NCBI RefSeq assembly: GCF_000975265.2
Contig: NZ_CP083405.1
Span: 2,108,001 to 2,172,000, forward strand
Length of the DNA: 64,000 nucleotides
Source of the DNA: Mycobacterium lepromatosis
Lineage (GTDB): Bacteria; Actinomycetota; Actinomycetes; Mycobacteriales; Mycobacteriaceae
Direction of reading: 5' to 3'
The position numbers were made by a program, and so were the translations under genes. Positions 1 to 11,546 of this stretch are shown piece after piece; position 1 is the first letter of the stretch, and every line of letters begins with the position of its first letter. Under the pieces are notes generated by a model. The model was not told the origin of the DNA and did no database searches. It saw only the letters and a list, made by a program, of their open reading frames with translations.

Positions 1-1618
1 GATAAGTGTCTTGGCCAGGAGCGACGAAGAACTGGCCCCGATCGGCAAGTTGAAGCAGAGCAAAAGAAGTGATGATACCCGACCGGTCGGAGACTAGCGA
101 CCCGGTATCCCTGGCTCGGATCTTCCCGGCCCACGGCCGGTAGCCATCGAACACAGCGTTAGCAATACCGGTGCCGCGTGTGAGGGTGAGGAAGTCGGTA
201 CGGAAGCCAATCAAGCCACGGCTGGGCACAATGAAATCCATGCGCACCCAATCCACAGCATGGTTGGCCATCTCCTCCATGCGGCCCTTACGGCCGGCCA
301 TCAACTGGGTGATCACGCCGACGAACTCCTTAGGACAGTCGATCGTCATCACCTCGAACGGCTCGTGCAGTTTGCCATCGATCGTGCGGGTGACCACCTG
401 CGGTTTGCCAACCGTGAGCTCGAACCCTTCCCGACGCATCGTTTCAACAAGCACTGCCAACGCAAGCTCGCCTCGACCCTGCACCTCCCACGCATCGGGC
501 CGGCCTATATCCACCACGCGGATCGAGACGTTGCTGACCAACTCAGCGTCCAATCGGCCACGAACCATCCGCGCGGTCAACTTGTGGCCCGACACCTTGC
601 CCGCCAAGGGCGAGGTGTTGGTGCCGATCGTCACCGAAATAGCCGGCTCGTCGACGGTGATGCGCGGCAGTGCATGAGCATGCTCGGGATCGGCCAGCGT
701 GTCACCGATCATGATCTCGGGCAGCCCCGCTACGGCTACAATATCCCCTACTGTCGCTTCCTCTGTGGCGCTGCGCTTGACACCTTCGGTGGCGAGCAAC
801 TCGGTGATCTTCGCGTCAGTGATGACGGACAGTCCGTCCACCTCACGCATCCACGCCACCCGCTGCCCCTTGCGCAGCTTGCCGTTATAAATGCGGACTA
901 AAGCGAGCCGACCGAGGAAGGCCGAGGCGTCCAAGTTGGTCACCAACGCCTGCAACGGCGCCTCGGGGTCGCCCTTCGGGGGCGGGATGTTCTCCAACAG
1001 CACGTCGAACAAGGGATCGAGGTTGTCGCCCGAGGGCACCGCACCGTCAGCGGGCCGCTCGGTGCTGGCGATGCCGGCACGCCCGGATGCATACAACGTC
1101 GGCAAGCCCAGCGCACGCTCAGCGGCCGCGGCCGCTTCGTCGTCAAGATCGGATGCGACGTCAAGCAACAGGTCGTAGCTGGCTTCCACCACCTGGGCGA
1201 TGCGTGCGTCGGGCCGATCTGTCTTGTTGACCACCAGAATCACCGGCAAAAGCGCAGCCAGCGCCTTGCGCAGCACGAACCGCGTCTGCGGCAGTGGCCC
1301 CTCGGAGGCATCGACCAACAGCAACACTCCATCAACCATGGACAGCCCGCGTTCCACTTCACCGCCGAAGTCAGCGTGGCCGGGCGTGTCGATCACATTG
1401 ATCACCGTCACCGTACCGTCCGAATTGTGGCAATGTACGGCCGTGTTTTTGGCCAGGATGGTGATACCTTTTTCCCGTTCCAAGTCACCGGTATCCATCA
1501 CGCGTTCCTGGATTTCACCGCGTTCGCGTAGCGCGCCGGACTGCCGCAGCATCGCGTCAACCAGCGTGGTTTTGCCGTGGTCGACATGCGCGACGATGGC
1601 GACATTGCGGAATGGCAC
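1..1618 (-). CDS. typA: Ribosome-associated GTPase TypA/BipA, 3' end outside window
   Basis: Translation-factor GTPase of the EF-G/LepA superfamily that binds ribosomes. Reading the minus strand from the GTG at 1618 gives an uninterrupted frame to base 1, about 539 codons. The family is about 630 residues, so the last ~90 are beyond the window. The G1 motif AHVDHGKTT is near residue 10, DTPGHADF marks switch II and NKTD the G4 motif. The EF-G-like domains continue through [15 protein letters not shown] near the C-terminal part. A TAG stop lies in frame 15 codons upstream and only one GTG intervenes, which supports this start. No strong Shine-Dalgarno sequence precedes it. Upstream is the dead nar operon, as in M. 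tuberculosis (Rv1165). The plus-strand frames over this gene are antisense shadows. Confidence 0.96.
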   Translation of the reverse strand, partial: MPFRNVAIVAHVDHGKTTLVDAMLRQSGALRERGEIQERVMDTGDLEREKGITILAKNTAVHCHNSDGTVTVINVIDTPGHADFGGEVERGLSMVDGVLLLVDASEGPLPQTRFVLRKALAALLPVILVVNKTDRPDARIAQVVEASYDLLLDVASDLDDEAAAAAERALGLPTLYASGRAGIASTERPADGAVPSGDNLDPLFDVLLENIPPPKGDPEAPLQALVTNLDASAFLGRLALVRIYNGKLRKGQRVAWMREVDGLSVITDAKITELLATEGVKRSATEEATVGDIVAVAGLPEIMIGDTLADPEHAHALPRITVDEPAISVTIGTNTSPLAGKVSGHKLTARMVRGRLDAELVSNVSIRVVDIGRPDAWEVQGRGELALAVLVETMRREGFELTVGKPQVVTRTIDGKLHEPFEVMTIDCPKEFVGVITQLMAGRKGRMEEMANHAVDWVRMDFIVPSRGLIGFRTDFLTLTRGTGIANAVFDGYRPWAGKIRARDTGSLVSDRSGIITSFALLQLADRGQFFVAPGQDTY

Positions 1619-1811
1619 GTCGGTGATTGTGGCAGGTACAGATTGCCGACTCTACCCCGCAGGCGGAAATCCCCCAATTCGGGCCGCTCGACAGGCCCCA
1701 CACCACCACCCAGCGCAGAAGGCCCAATAGCGAACCTGGGCTATCCGCTGTCGCGGCTGCGATTAACAGTCGAGACGGACGACACGGCGCTGCACAGATC
1801 AAGTAAGTACT

Positions 1812-2520
1812 TCTGAGCCAACTCGCGACTGCAGTACAACATACAAGGCAGACAGATAGCTGATCTGCTTGCTAAACGCGTACACCAGCCGGGTATAGGC
1901 CACAGACGCACAAAGCGAGGGCGATTAGCACGTGCGCGTGTAAAGGACCAAGGCGCCTACTCCATCAGATCACTGCACGGGTCCAGGATCTAAATCGACC
2001 GTAAACCGGATCGACACTGTCTGGCGGCAGTCGTGCACCTCGCCATAGTGCGTGGCACCCAATCAGAGTGCAGCCCAGACCGGCCGCAAGCGCATACATC
2101 GGCACTAGGTACATCAACTTGTCTTTGCGGGTGGGGGCCATGAACACCGCGCCACGAATGCGGCGCCGGTCGACCAGCAGCGCAATACCGGTCAGAGCAG
2201 CAAATCCGGCGGGTGCGCCGAACAGCAGCGATCTAGATGGTAGAGGTGATAGCTCATCCCAAGCACCTCAATCCAAGACTCTGGAATAAACAGACCCATG
2301 ACGTGGCCCATGCTCACCATCAAGCTGCCGAAATGAAACATCGGACTGCCAATCGACAGCAACTTGGACTCACCACGTTGAGACGAACGGATGGTTTAGC
2401 GAACTTGTCAATTTATCGTAGTGATAACACCGCCAGGTGGAAATCCCTGTGATCTCCAGCACAACGTAGAGCACGTCGTCTCAGAAGATCTTGAGTAACT
2501 GCGTGTGCATCAACGTTAGC
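1812..2520 (-). pseudogene. narI: Nitrate reductase gamma subunit NarI, decayed
   Basis: Remnant of the haem b membrane subunit of respiratory nitrate reductase. Minus-strand translation starts with MHTQLLKIF near 2513, meets an immediate stop, then shifts frame repeatedly. The best preserved part, about 2000-2200, has LVDRRRIRGAVF followed by KDKLMYLVP and AAGLGCTLIG, as in mycobacterial NarI. The C-terminal segment LWPIPGWCTRL is still legible near 1870. Several stops and frameshifts rule out function. It is last in the narGHJI order and adjoins typA. Confidence 0.85.
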
Positions 2521-2559
2521 CTCCTATCTGCGCTTCGGTGGCACACTCAAGGTCAATGG

Positions 2560-3200
2560 TTGCAACCCAACGGCTTCCGGCTTCCACCAAGCGCTACGCC
2601 CTGAACACCGCCTGATCGGTTGCGGCCGGTCAGGGTCTCGCAGAACTCGGTAATGGGATGTTCATAGAGCGAACTGACGTCAACTAGGCCGTCCCGCAGC
2701 ACATCGATCGGAACCCGATGCTCGGTGAATAACCGGCACCCAACGTCGGAGTCGACAAGGGCAGTCAACTCCAGCACGAAAGGCAAGTGATCCGGAACCT
2801 CGGCGTGTGGCAGCACAACACCCGCATACCTTTAGGCGTTGACAAAATTCAACATTTCGTAACCTCGGTTGCGGAGCCTCCGGCGGTCCAGTACATGATG
2901 GTGCGCCGGCGCATGTCGAAAGTCTAGACGTAATCTGTCTCGGCGGCCATCGGCTCGATGGCAAGCACTGCCGCGACTGTCCGTTCCAGCACCTCCGCCG
3001 CAGGCCCGTTGATATGACCCAACAGTAACGAAGCTGACTGCCACACCAGCCGATCCCACATCGTGCAGACATTCGAACATTCCCGGACGCTTAGTAGCAG
3101 CTTCTCATGTGACCGCTTCGGTGTCGGGCTCGGGAGACAGGCCTGCGAGCATGCCGTTGCCGTCCCGGTTGAACAGTTCACTCGGGAATAACCGCCCTCA
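2560..3200 (-). pseudogene. narJ: Nitrate reductase chaperone NarJ, decayed
   Basis: Remnant of the chaperone that inserts molybdenum cofactor into NarG. Near 2550-2800 the minus strand reads EVPDHLPFVLELTALVDSD and then EHRVPIDVLRDGLVD, typical of NarJ (its usual ELPDFLPVVLEF region). The upstream segments in two other frames contain SASLLLGHINGPAAEVLE and LDFRHAPAHH. At least two frameshifts and internal stops are present. Its position between narH and narI is canonical. Confidence 0.75.
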
Positions 3201-3239
3201 CCCATGCCCAACTGTCGCTCCGGCTTCGCTAATCTGACG

Positions 3240-4789
3240 TTGTTGCAAAGGCATGAAAAGTCCCCATGGCGATTGGCACCGGGGCGCTGCTGCCCTCGCC
3301 GAAGGGATCGAATTCATATATACCCGGTCTGCCGTCAAACGATAATTGAGCACTTCATTTCGTTGGCCCCAAGCAGAATCAGTCGCTACCGGCAGTTTCG
3401 CTACATACGACGCCAAAATAGAATAACCTAGCGCTTATCATATTTCGCTATAATCAACAGCCGGCACATTTACCATACCTGCTCTTCGCACACGCCGACA
3501 GGGTGCGGCATGTGCGGTTGAGTTTCACAGCCCAGGTTGATGTGACGCATGTAGAATCACATCGCCGCCCGCCGTCGAAGCACCCGTTCAACGACAGCGG
3601 TGTAACCGGCAGTAAACAGTTCGACCAGGTACTGCATCAGGATGCGCAGTGCGTCCAGCGCACCGAACAAGCTGCCTAGATCCTCCCCGTCGTGGCTGTC
3701 CGCGTAGACCACCGGTAACAAGGCCGGGAAGTACCAGACCATCGGCATAAGCCCGGGACTCCGTGCAGTAACGGCGTCACACGGTAAGTGTTGACCAGTG
3801 CGTATAACAGCGACCGCTACGCAACCTCGACCCACTCGGCAGAGATGCTCTGGGCCCGCACACCGGCAATGGCCTCGGGACTGCGTGAGTTCATGAAGAT
3901 CGGATGTTACACCTCAGTACAGTTCTTTGCCATTTTTCGCTGACGCCGCCTCAAGCGCCCAACCGACGTCATAGAGCACCGTCCAAGGTATCGGAACCGG
4001 CCCAGGCACTTCCCTCAGCACACCGCCGGTAACCCGACCGCAATGCGGCGGATAGCAAAACGTGGAATTTTCGACCTTGCCGGTCTTGTGGTTGAGATAT
4101 CTAACTTACTTGTAAGGACACCCAGACACGAACATCCGCCAGCCGAGGCAGGGATCCTAGTCAACTAGCATAACACCATTCTCGATGCACTTGATACATC
4201 GTCCCCGACGGACACGAGGCCACGCACGACCAGTTCAGGCAGTGCTCGTCTATTCGCGGCAGGTAAAACATGAAGCTCTATTAGAGCTTAACTTTGACTT
4301 CTGCACTGACCTTTTCAGGATCGGGTCATGGAGCACGATCTACGGCGACCCCGCGAGATTATCGTCCCCGATAGAGCCTAAAGACACCTTCATCGTCCTG
4401 CCGGTGATCAGGCTGCGCGGTGGCACCGTCGGAAAAGTGTCCCCGGCCAGTGCCTGCGTCAGGTTTCCGTAGCGTAAGTCCACGACTCAATAGTAGTCGA
4501 TAGTAGGCAAGCTGGGGGTTATCTAGATCCATAACAGCTTAGCAAGTGGCCGCCGTAACGTAGCCCCAGTCGGCCCTTTTGGTCGCGCACCCATCCCCCA
4601 CACTACCCAGTCCTGGTCCTCGTAGGTGCGCGAATAGCCAACACCCAGCCGGGTTTCGACGTTGTTGAACCACACGTATTCGTTATGTTAGCGATTGGTA
4701 CACGCCTGCTTACAAGTTACCGAGCAAGTGTGGCGGCCAATGCATTTGTCGCGGTTAACCACCATGGCCATCTGCGCCATAACCTTCAC
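3240..4789 (-). pseudogene. narH: Nitrate reductase beta subunit NarH, decayed
   Basis: Remnant of the iron-sulfur subunit of nitrate reductase. The start is well preserved: GTG at 4789 overlaps the narG stop as TAGTG, and translation gives VKVMAQMAMVVNRDKCIG followed by the first ferredoxin cysteine cluster (HTCSVTCKQ). A TAA then interrupts at the equivalent of the conserved WTNR segment, and the frame resumes with NEYVWFNNVETRLGVGYSR. Downstream to about 3240 only scattered similarity remains, with many stops. The span agrees with the roughly 558-residue family length. Confidence 0.85.
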
Positions 4790-7700
4790 TAGTAGATTAA
4801 ATCACCTCCTGGTTGCGGCTGCGCACCACAGTCACCTCATCGCGCTGGTTGCCCGTAGGTCCTAAGTAAGTTGAACCCGAACGCATCCTAGCTGAAGCCA
4901 CCGGCCAGACGGTTGGACTTGATGCACACACCAATCAGCGCCTTGTTGTTGTCGCCGTGCTTGTTATCGTTCTAAGTACGTGGTGTATCGATGGTGCGTT
5001 CCTGCACGTGGTAAACGAACACCACACCATTAGGCACTCGGTGGCTGACGATCACTCGACACACATAGATGCCGTTGGCGTTAATCGTCTTAACCCAATC
5101 ATTATCAAGCACTTTGGTTTTCGCAGCATCTGACGGGCTCATCCATATTGTCGGGACATCGCGAGACAACGACAGCATGCAGAGATTGTCCTGGTTAGAC
5201 CGTAGAGGAACGACCACTTAACTAATACAGCGTAAGGTATCGCGCGATGAGCCCAGTACCCTCTCGTCGGTTGGGCCGAACTGTGGTTAGTTACACAGCA
5301 GCACCATATCCATGAGGTCACAGATAGGCGGGCCATTGTCCGCTAAACTCCTCAGTTCAGTCAAGGGCGAATACCTCCGGTCGACGTATGGAACGACTTG
5401 AGGTGCTCTATATTGATCGTGAACGGGGAGTAGCGACAGCCACCGGGGCGCACAGCCGGACACTCCGGGCTGGTCATCACCGGAACCGAGTGCACCTGAG
5501 TGTCGACGTAGGTGATACGCCTTTCCTCATTGCCCTTTGCCCGATGAGCCAGCCGTTGCACGGTGCGCTTATCGAATTCCAAGAAGCCCTCGACAACCAC
5601 TCGAGCGTTGCACGTACCAGACAAAGCCAGTATCACGTCGGCCATCCGATCGACCGTGTTGGTCAACGAAAGTTGAACTTTTGCAACGAAACTAATCACT
5701 CCAAACTTGACAGCCAATTCGCTGATTTCACGGCAGAGATGGAACAATATAGCCCTTGATGGTCACCCCGACTTGTTCGATGAGCGGTCTCAGTGTCACC
5801 CATTTATCGTAATTCGCGGCATAGTAACGTTCCTCGGCAGTGAGCTTGCTCATCGGCGTACCCGGCACTGGCACCTGTCCAGTACAGATCCAATCACGTT
5901 GTTACCATCCGGACATGCCATAGCGTCGGGATAGTCACGTAACAGCACGGCCAGCACGACATCGCGTCGAATACCAAAGATGGCGCTTGGCCATCGCGCT
6001 AAAAGTGCGAGCTATGGTGGCGAATGCGTGAAAGCCCGAAAGAATTTCCCAGGGCGGGTCAATCACCGGGGTGAACACGTGTACACATGGCTGCATATCA
6101 GTGTTGGACAGGTCGTTCTTCTCATACCAAGTCGCGGCGGGCAATTCTACGTCGTACACCAACGTCGTCGACGTCATCCGGAAGTCGACCAACATCATCA
6201 GGTCGAGCTTGCCTTCTGGGATGCCGTCGTCCTGGGATTCAGCCTGCACGTTTGAAGTCGGCTTGAGCAGGTTCCGCGGGAAGTACTCGCTGACCTTGCC
6301 CGACGAGCCGATCATGCTGGCCTGCCAGACAGTTAACACTCGCGGTCAGTTGACCGGGTTGTGGGAGTCGGTGATCGCGAGCCTGCGTTAGACGAATTAT
6401 CCGATAAAATATCTACATCGCACCTCGCGGCCTGTGCTTCCTGGGCGACGTCGAGTACCGGAACAGTCGAACTACAGGTAGAGCACGCTCCAGCCTGTAG
6501 CAAGGATCAGCAAATCCAGCATGTACTTGCCGGTGAACTGCTGTGAGCCCACCGGACTGGCCAGTTCATCGAAACCGGGAGTACAGTAGCGCCACTGGTC
6601 GGTGTGCGCATACCAGTACGAGGCGCCAGGTACCTGCCGCGGCGACCACACCCAGTCGGGAGCATTGGTCATGATCGGCCATCCGGTCAGTGGACGCACC
6701 TTCTCCTAACCGATGTAGTGACCCCATCCGTCGCCGTTATGTCCCATCGAGCCGGTCAGCAGCAGCGTGAGCACCAAGCGGTAGATGCCATCGCTGTGGC
6801 CATCGATGGCAGATGCCGCAGCCCACGATGACCATGGATCGCCCACCGGATTCCTCTGCATTACGGGCCGAAATCCTTAGAGATCCGGGTGGCTTGTTCA
6901 ACGGGGATCTCGATGATCGCTTCCTGCCAGGCCGGAGTGTTTTGTTGGGTGGATCGCCGTAACCGGTGACCACTCGCCGAGTAACCCCGGGCGCACCACC
7001 CCGTAATAGTTCCAGCATGAGATCAAACACTGTACATACCACGACGCTTGCCGACTCGATATACCGGTACGCCACGCGACACAGCCTCACCATGGCCGTA
7101 GACGGTGTCAAAGCTGGGCAGATCAACCAATTCAGCTTCATCCGTACCGTAACGCTTAACGCGGGTACCACAGAACCCAGGTCACTAGTCCACTTGCCGA
7201 GACCATGCTCGCCAAACCGGAATCCCGGTGAGCCCTGTGGCACGACGACAACGTAGGTAACACCATCCAGAAATGCGGGTTTGAATACCCAGTTCTCGAC
7301 TACATCACCAATATCAGCCGCGGTCAATAACTTTCCAAACACCAACCAATCAGTGCACTTCTCCAGCGTGATCGGAAAGAGCAGGGCGATGTAGTGGCGA
7401 ACATAGGCCAACGAAGAACGGAACCTGTTTTTCTACATAGCATTACCGCAGGATCACGTCACCCATGTCCGTGACTAGCGCCGCATCGGTACCAGCGGAA
7501 CATCGCATACACTCGTAGGAAAACTTTCTGTTGTCAGCGTAATCCTACGCTTACCATAACGATTTTAGTGTCACGGTAGCGGGCTTCAGCCATCCAGTGT
7601 GTGTTTCGGACATACGAGTGATCGGGACATTAGAGGCACACATGACCAAATACGGAGTTTCCCAACGATCTCCAGATTCGGGGACGTCGGTCTAGTCGCC

Positions 7701-8432
7701 AAATACCCGCTGCTCAACCACCAGCAAGTCTGCTTACTAGCCGTAGAAAACGTTATCACATCGCCGATCAGCTCAACACACCGCGACCCCGTGACAAGAT
7801 TGACCAGCGACATCGTCGGGATCGGCGAGAATCCAACGACCCGGTCCAGACCATAGGTCTTAATAATGTGCACGTGGGCCGCGACTATCATTTAGCTGGC
7901 CTCGGCTCAACTCACTTGAACCAGCTCAACCGTACCCCCCGAGCCTGCTGATAGCGGCAGCGACGCTCGAGATCGGCTTGGAGATCGACCCACGCCAACA
8001 CGAGAGTCTGTAAGCCGGGCTTTGTCGTCGCGAAGCATCTCGACCAGCACGCCGCGGGCATATGCGATAGCACACTTAGGCGGGTGAAGTGCTTACACTA
8101 GAGAACGACGCACCGCGGGGGCAATCACCGCAGCTCGTATTCAGGCAGGTCTGGAGTCTACAGACGGATAGTCGGTCTACTGGGTTTCCCGGTGATGATC
8201 CCATCCTTGACATAGATCTTCCACACACGCGCGATCCAATGCGGTTGACCCCTTAGGTGGACCGGGACCACCTTGTAGCGTCTCCACCGGTCGCGATGCA
8301 ATGCGTCACCTTCGCGGCCACCGCGTCGAGTGACGATGCGCAGATCGACAGAGAACTCACCTAAGGTAAAGAAGCGCCCGCTGCGTTCCAACAGTTTTTC
8401 ACGCCTTCCACCAAGGTTAGGTACTAGCCAAC
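4789..8432 (-). pseudogene. narG: Nitrate reductase alpha subunit NarG, decayed
   Basis: Remnant of the molybdopterin catalytic subunit (normally about 1230 residues), recognisable end to end in three frames. N-terminus near 8390: LLERSGRFFTLGEFSVDLR and VWKIYVKDGIIT. Middle: AAHVHIIKTYGLDRVVGFS near 7870, VVPQGSPGFRFGEHGLGKW near 7220, and VPGASYWYAHTDQWRY near 6610. C-terminus: QDNLCMLSLSRDVPTIWMS near 5170 and GVVFVYHVQERTIDTPRT near 5000. More than ten stops and frameshifts. Together with narH, J and I this shows loss of anaerobic nitrate respiration. Confidence 0.95.
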
Positions 8433-8815
8433 GAAGGACCCTCCTCGTCGCTCATGTCGTGCATCGTACTAGTTAACGGCTCGGTAGTGGCCCCATCGAT
8501 CCGCCTGCCTGATATCCCATCCCCATCGGCATAAGGATGTACCTCACAGCCCACGCAGGGGGCCCCAACAATTCACCAGCATAGGTCCCGCAGTACCCGG
8601 CTGACCACACCCGCGACACACGACCTAGTTAACAAAATACCGTGTTCATCAACGTCAGTTTTTCCGCATGTAGATACGCCAATTCCCGGGGCAAAAGCCG
8701 TTGACCACGCCATTCAGATAATCATAGGAATCATTACCAGAATACCAATCCAGGTTAAGGTTTTGGGACGTTATTGCTGTCCAATTCACGTCGGTTAGCT
8801 CCGATAGCGCTGTGC
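8433..8815. other. Intergenic stretch between narG and mutT2 remnants
   Basis: About 380 bases in which I see no coding similarity on either strand. It would hold the narG promoter in an intact genome. It contains many stops in all frames. Confidence 0.4.
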
Positions 8816-9255
8816 GTTAGTTAAATAGTGACTGTTGACTTTCCCGGTGCCCGCTCAAAGCACCCGAGACAAGTCGGATAGCCAACCTCAATCGGCCGGC
8901 ACCCAGTCCACATCGTCCAGTTCCGCCACCATAACCCAACACAACGCGCGATAGTCCCGCAGGTACGATGGCGCCACAAGCAGAAGCACGCGATAGGCTC
9001 GTAGTGCCGTCGTGGCATTCACTGCAATGTCGTAGACATAACCAGTCGCCTACTGCGATGTCGCTGATTTCAAAGCCTAGCCTCCTCAGCCAGCTCACGA
9101 GCCAGTGCCTCGCGCCCGGTGTAGCCGACCACAACCCTGCTACCAGGCAGTTCCCAACGACCCGCCAGCTCTGGCTATCGAACCCGTTGGGCCACCAACA
9201 CCGTTGCGCTGCAGACGACCATCCCGGCAACAACGATCTAGTTCGAAATGGCCAG
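8815..9255 (-). pseudogene. mutT2: MutT2 (NUDIX dCTP pyrophosphatase), decayed
   Basis: Remnant of the NUDIX nucleotide-pool sanitiser (M. tuberculosis Rv1160). Two overlapping minus-strand frames carry the family: [11 protein letters not shown] stands where WELPGGKV belongs, GFEISDIAVGDWLC matches the LGLEVADLAVGD region, and LWWRNWTMWTGCRPIEVGY matches the C-terminal ELHDVDWVPADRGW segment in another frame. The NUDIX box itself is destroyed by frameshifts. Synteny (next to pterin dehydratase and pimE) supports the call. Confidence 0.75.
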
Positions 9256-9275
9256 TAGCAGCGTACAGTCGATGT

Positions 9276-9560
9276 ATGGCTGTGCTAACTGATGAGCAAG
9301 TAGACGCGGCATTGCTCGACCTCAACGGCTGGAAGCATACCGACGGCACACTGCGCCGCTCGATCAAATTTCCAACGTTTCTCGCCGGCATCGACGCTGT
9401 GTGTCGGGTAGCCGCGCACGCCGAAACCAAAAATCATCACCCAGATATCGATATCCGTTATCGGACAGTTACTTTCACTCTAGTGACGCATTCTGCTGAT
9501 GGTATCACCAAGAAAGACGTCACGATGGCACACGATATCGACCGACTCGTCGGGGACTAG
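9276..9560 (+). CDS. Pterin-4-alpha-carbinolamine dehydratase family protein
   Basis: 94-residue protein of the PhhB/DCoH fold, orthologous to M. tuberculosis Rv1159A. The family dehydrates 4a-hydroxytetrahydropterin; the mycobacterial substrate is uncertain. The signature [18 protein letters not shown] is present with the active-site histidine pair. I chose the ATG at 9276 ([10 protein letters not shown]) because it gives the family length and matches the orthologue start; the open frame extends further upstream without similarity. It converges on pimE and the two 3' ends overlap by about 41 bases. Confidence 0.93.
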   Translation: MAVLTDEQVDAALLDLNGWKHTDGTLRRSIKFPTFLAGIDAVCRVAAHAETKNHHPDIDIRYRTVTFTLVTHSADGITKKDVTMAHDIDRLVGD

Positions 9561-10836
9561 CCGGCACGGGCTGTTTCCCGATGACAACAACCCAGATCAA
9601 CGTCACCAGCGCCGCCACGATATAGACCAGGCCGCCCCAGGCCAGATACCACGGTCGGCCCAATTGCCAGATGGTCGGTTGGGCAAAACTGAGCAACCAC
9701 GGCACGCCGATGACACTCAGCGCCAACCAGCCCCAACCCACAATCCGGGCACCGGGGCGCTCGCCCAGTGGCCCGTGAATCAGCCAGATCATCAGTGGCA
9801 CCAGCCATACCCAGTGATGAGTCCAGGAAATCGGCGAAAACAGCAGCCCGAACAACTCGACCACCAGCAACTTGCCCAGCCGGTCGGGCCGATCGAGCAC
9901 TCGCCAGGCAACAGCAGCCACTACAGCGGTGATGGCGATCGCAGCGAGGACCAACGGGCCCAACCCAGCATCGTAGCCCATGATCCGCGAGATGCCGCCG
10001 CGCCACGATTGATTGAACGAGGTAGCGATTGGACCAACTCGGTGCGCGTCACCCAGCAGCTCAGTGAAATAGTAGCGGGCTTGGTCACCAACGACGAGAA
10101 CCGACACCGCTACGGTGGTACCAAACACAGCCGCCGACAATGCGGCTGCGCGAACACGTCGGGCGCCGAGGAAATAGACCGCTGCGATCGCCGGCGTCAA
10201 CTTGATTCCGCCCGCCACGCCGACCAGCAACCCCGATAGCCAGTTACGCGTGGTGTAGACCGCCCACAGCACCACCAGCATTGGCAGCACATTGATCTGC
10301 CCGTAGTCGAAGGCGCTGCGCAAAGGCTCGATCCAGATTGCGATTGCCGTCCACAACAGCGCAACGCGGTAACCGGTATTGGCGGAAACACCCAGTAAGC
10401 GCTGGCTGATCCTAACCGCGCCATATAATGCCGCGATCGTGGCAATTTGCCACAAAAAAGCCACCAAAGCAAACGGCAACAGATGCAGCGGGTAGAAGAC
10501 CACCGCTGCAAACGGCGGATAGGTAAACGGGAGCGGAAAATCCGGCGTCTGGTCAACGTACACGTAGCGGTACAGGGTGCCGGGGCGGTCGATCGTGGCC
10601 GCGCCGCCCAGGTAAACGTGCAGGTCAACGAAATTTGCACCGTTAGGTGCCAGGTAGGTCCAAGCCAGTCGCGCCGCAACACTGAAGGCCAACAGCAACG
10701 GCGCGGCAGCATTCAACCGGCTAGTCAGCCATCGGGTGCGGGGTGCCGCCGTGGCGGCTGTGGTGTTGGTGGTGGTGTCTATCTGCCCGACTCTAGCGAC
10801 CGCGACAGGCACCTTTGCCATGGTCACGGCCACCAC
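9520..10836 (-). CDS. pimE: Polyprenol-phosphate-mannose alpha-1,2-mannosyltransferase PimE
   Basis: GT87 integral membrane mannosyltransferase that adds the fifth mannose in polar phosphatidylinositol mannoside synthesis, using polyprenyl-phosphate mannose on the periplasmic side. 438 residues from the GTG at 10836, or 433 from the ATG at 10821, against about 431 in M. tuberculosis (Rv1159). Ten or so hydrophobic segments are visible. The conserved acidic residue of the first loop is in [10 protein letters not shown] (Asp about 71). [19 protein letters not shown] is the conserved late segment. No clear Shine-Dalgarno sequence separates the two starts. Intact in a strongly decayed neighbourhood. 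Confidence 0.95.
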   Translation of the reverse strand: MVAVTMAKVPVAVARVGQIDTTTNTTAATAAPRTRWLTSRLNAAAPLLLAFSVAARLAWTYLAPNGANFVDLHVYLGGAATIDRPGTLYRYVYVDQTPDFPLPFTYPPFAAVVFYPLHLLPFALVAFLWQIATIAALYGAVRISQRLLGVSANTGYRVALLWTAIAIWIEPLRSAFDYGQINVLPMLVVLWAVYTTRNWLSGLLVGVAGGIKLTPAIAAVYFLGARRVRAAALSAAVFGTTVAVSVLVVGDQARYYFTELLGDAHRVGPIATSFNQSWRGGISRIMGYDAGLGPLVLAAIAITAVVAAVAWRVLDRPDRLGKLLVVELFGLLFSPISWTHHWVWLVPLMIWLIHGPLGERPGARIVGWGWLALSVIGVPWLLSFAQPTIWQLGRPWYLAWGGLVYIVAALVTLIWVVVIGKQPVPASPRRVGRYRVPS

Positions 10837-10939
10837 TCATCTGGGTAACGATCGAATAAATGCCACATATGTCACTTGAGTCACATACGTACCACAGTAG
10901 TTTCGGGTCCGGATCTGTCGTCAATCACCAGGGAGAGTC

Positions 10940-11482
10940 ATGGCAACCATCTGGACCTACTTACGTGCAACCGCCATCGTTGTCGGTTCATCCGCTGCAC
11001 TACTAACGGGCGGTATCGCTCACGCTGACACGGCACCTGCACCTGCACCTGCACCTGCACCTGCACCTGCACTGAACATTCCGCAACAGCTGATCAGTTC
11101 GGCGGCTAACGCGCCGCAAATTCTGCAGAACCTGGCGACGGCCCTCGGTGCCACCCCGCCGGTCACGCCGTCGGCTCCCGGAATCAGCTTTCCCGGACTG
11201 ACCCCGGCCGCGGCTACCGTACCCACCTCCTCCGCGGCGACACTCCCGTCTCTTCCCGGAATCATGACACCAGCCGCAGCCAGCGCCCCAACGATTCCGA
11301 GATTGCCGGCGTCCACCCCGGGAGTCCCGCAGGCCAGGGTTGATATGCCAGCGATGCCGTTCTTGCCAGTAAGTATACCACCGCAAATTTCACTGCCAGG
11401 TGACCTGCAGGCACTCGCCTCGAGCGCATCAGCCGCAGCCGCCCCGATCGCGGCTCCGACGCTACTGTCCGCCTTGCCGTAA
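10940..11482 (+). CDS. Secreted Ala/Pro-rich protein (Rv1158c-like)
   Basis: 180 residues with a classical signal peptide: hydrophobic core RATAIVVGSSAALLTGG ending in IAHADT, where signal peptidase I would cut after AHA. The mature protein begins with an alternating Pro-Ala tract encoded by six exact ACCTGC units (11035-11070). The rest is rich in Ala, Pro, Ser and Thr with no enzymatic motif. The M. tuberculosis counterpart is Rv1158c, function unknown. GGAGAG eight bases before the ATG is a good ribosome-binding site. Adjacent to a second secreted Ala/Pro-rich gene in the same direction. Confidence 0.85.
   Translation: MATIWTYLRATAIVVGSSAALLTGGIAHADTAPAPAPAPAPAPALNIPQQLISSAANAPQILQNLATALGATPPVTPSAPGISFPGLTPAAATVPTSSAATLPSLPGIMTPAAASAPTIPRLPASTPGVPQARVDMPAMPFLPVSIPPQISLPGDLQALASSASAAAAPIAAPTLLSALP
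11035..11070 (+). repeat. Six tandem copies of ACCTGC
   Basis: Perfect hexanucleotide tandem repeat inside the secreted Ala/Pro-rich gene, encoding the Pro-Ala tract just after the signal peptide. Copy-number change would keep the frame and alter the length of the tract. Confidence 0.95.
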
Positions 11483-11546
11483 GCAACCGGCTAGACGGCT
11501 AAGCCCATCGTTAAAGACCATAGGACATTAAATACCGGAGGATATC

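Noticed and set aside
171..901. Long plus-strand reading frames (168 and 213 codons) over the typA region
   Set aside because: They are antisense to an uninterrupted typA frame with all GTPase motifs; high-GC codon bias produces such shadows.
10447..10848. 133-codon plus-strand frame opposite pimE
   Set aside because: It lies antisense to the intact pimE N-terminal coding region and is rich in Arg/Gln without any family motif.
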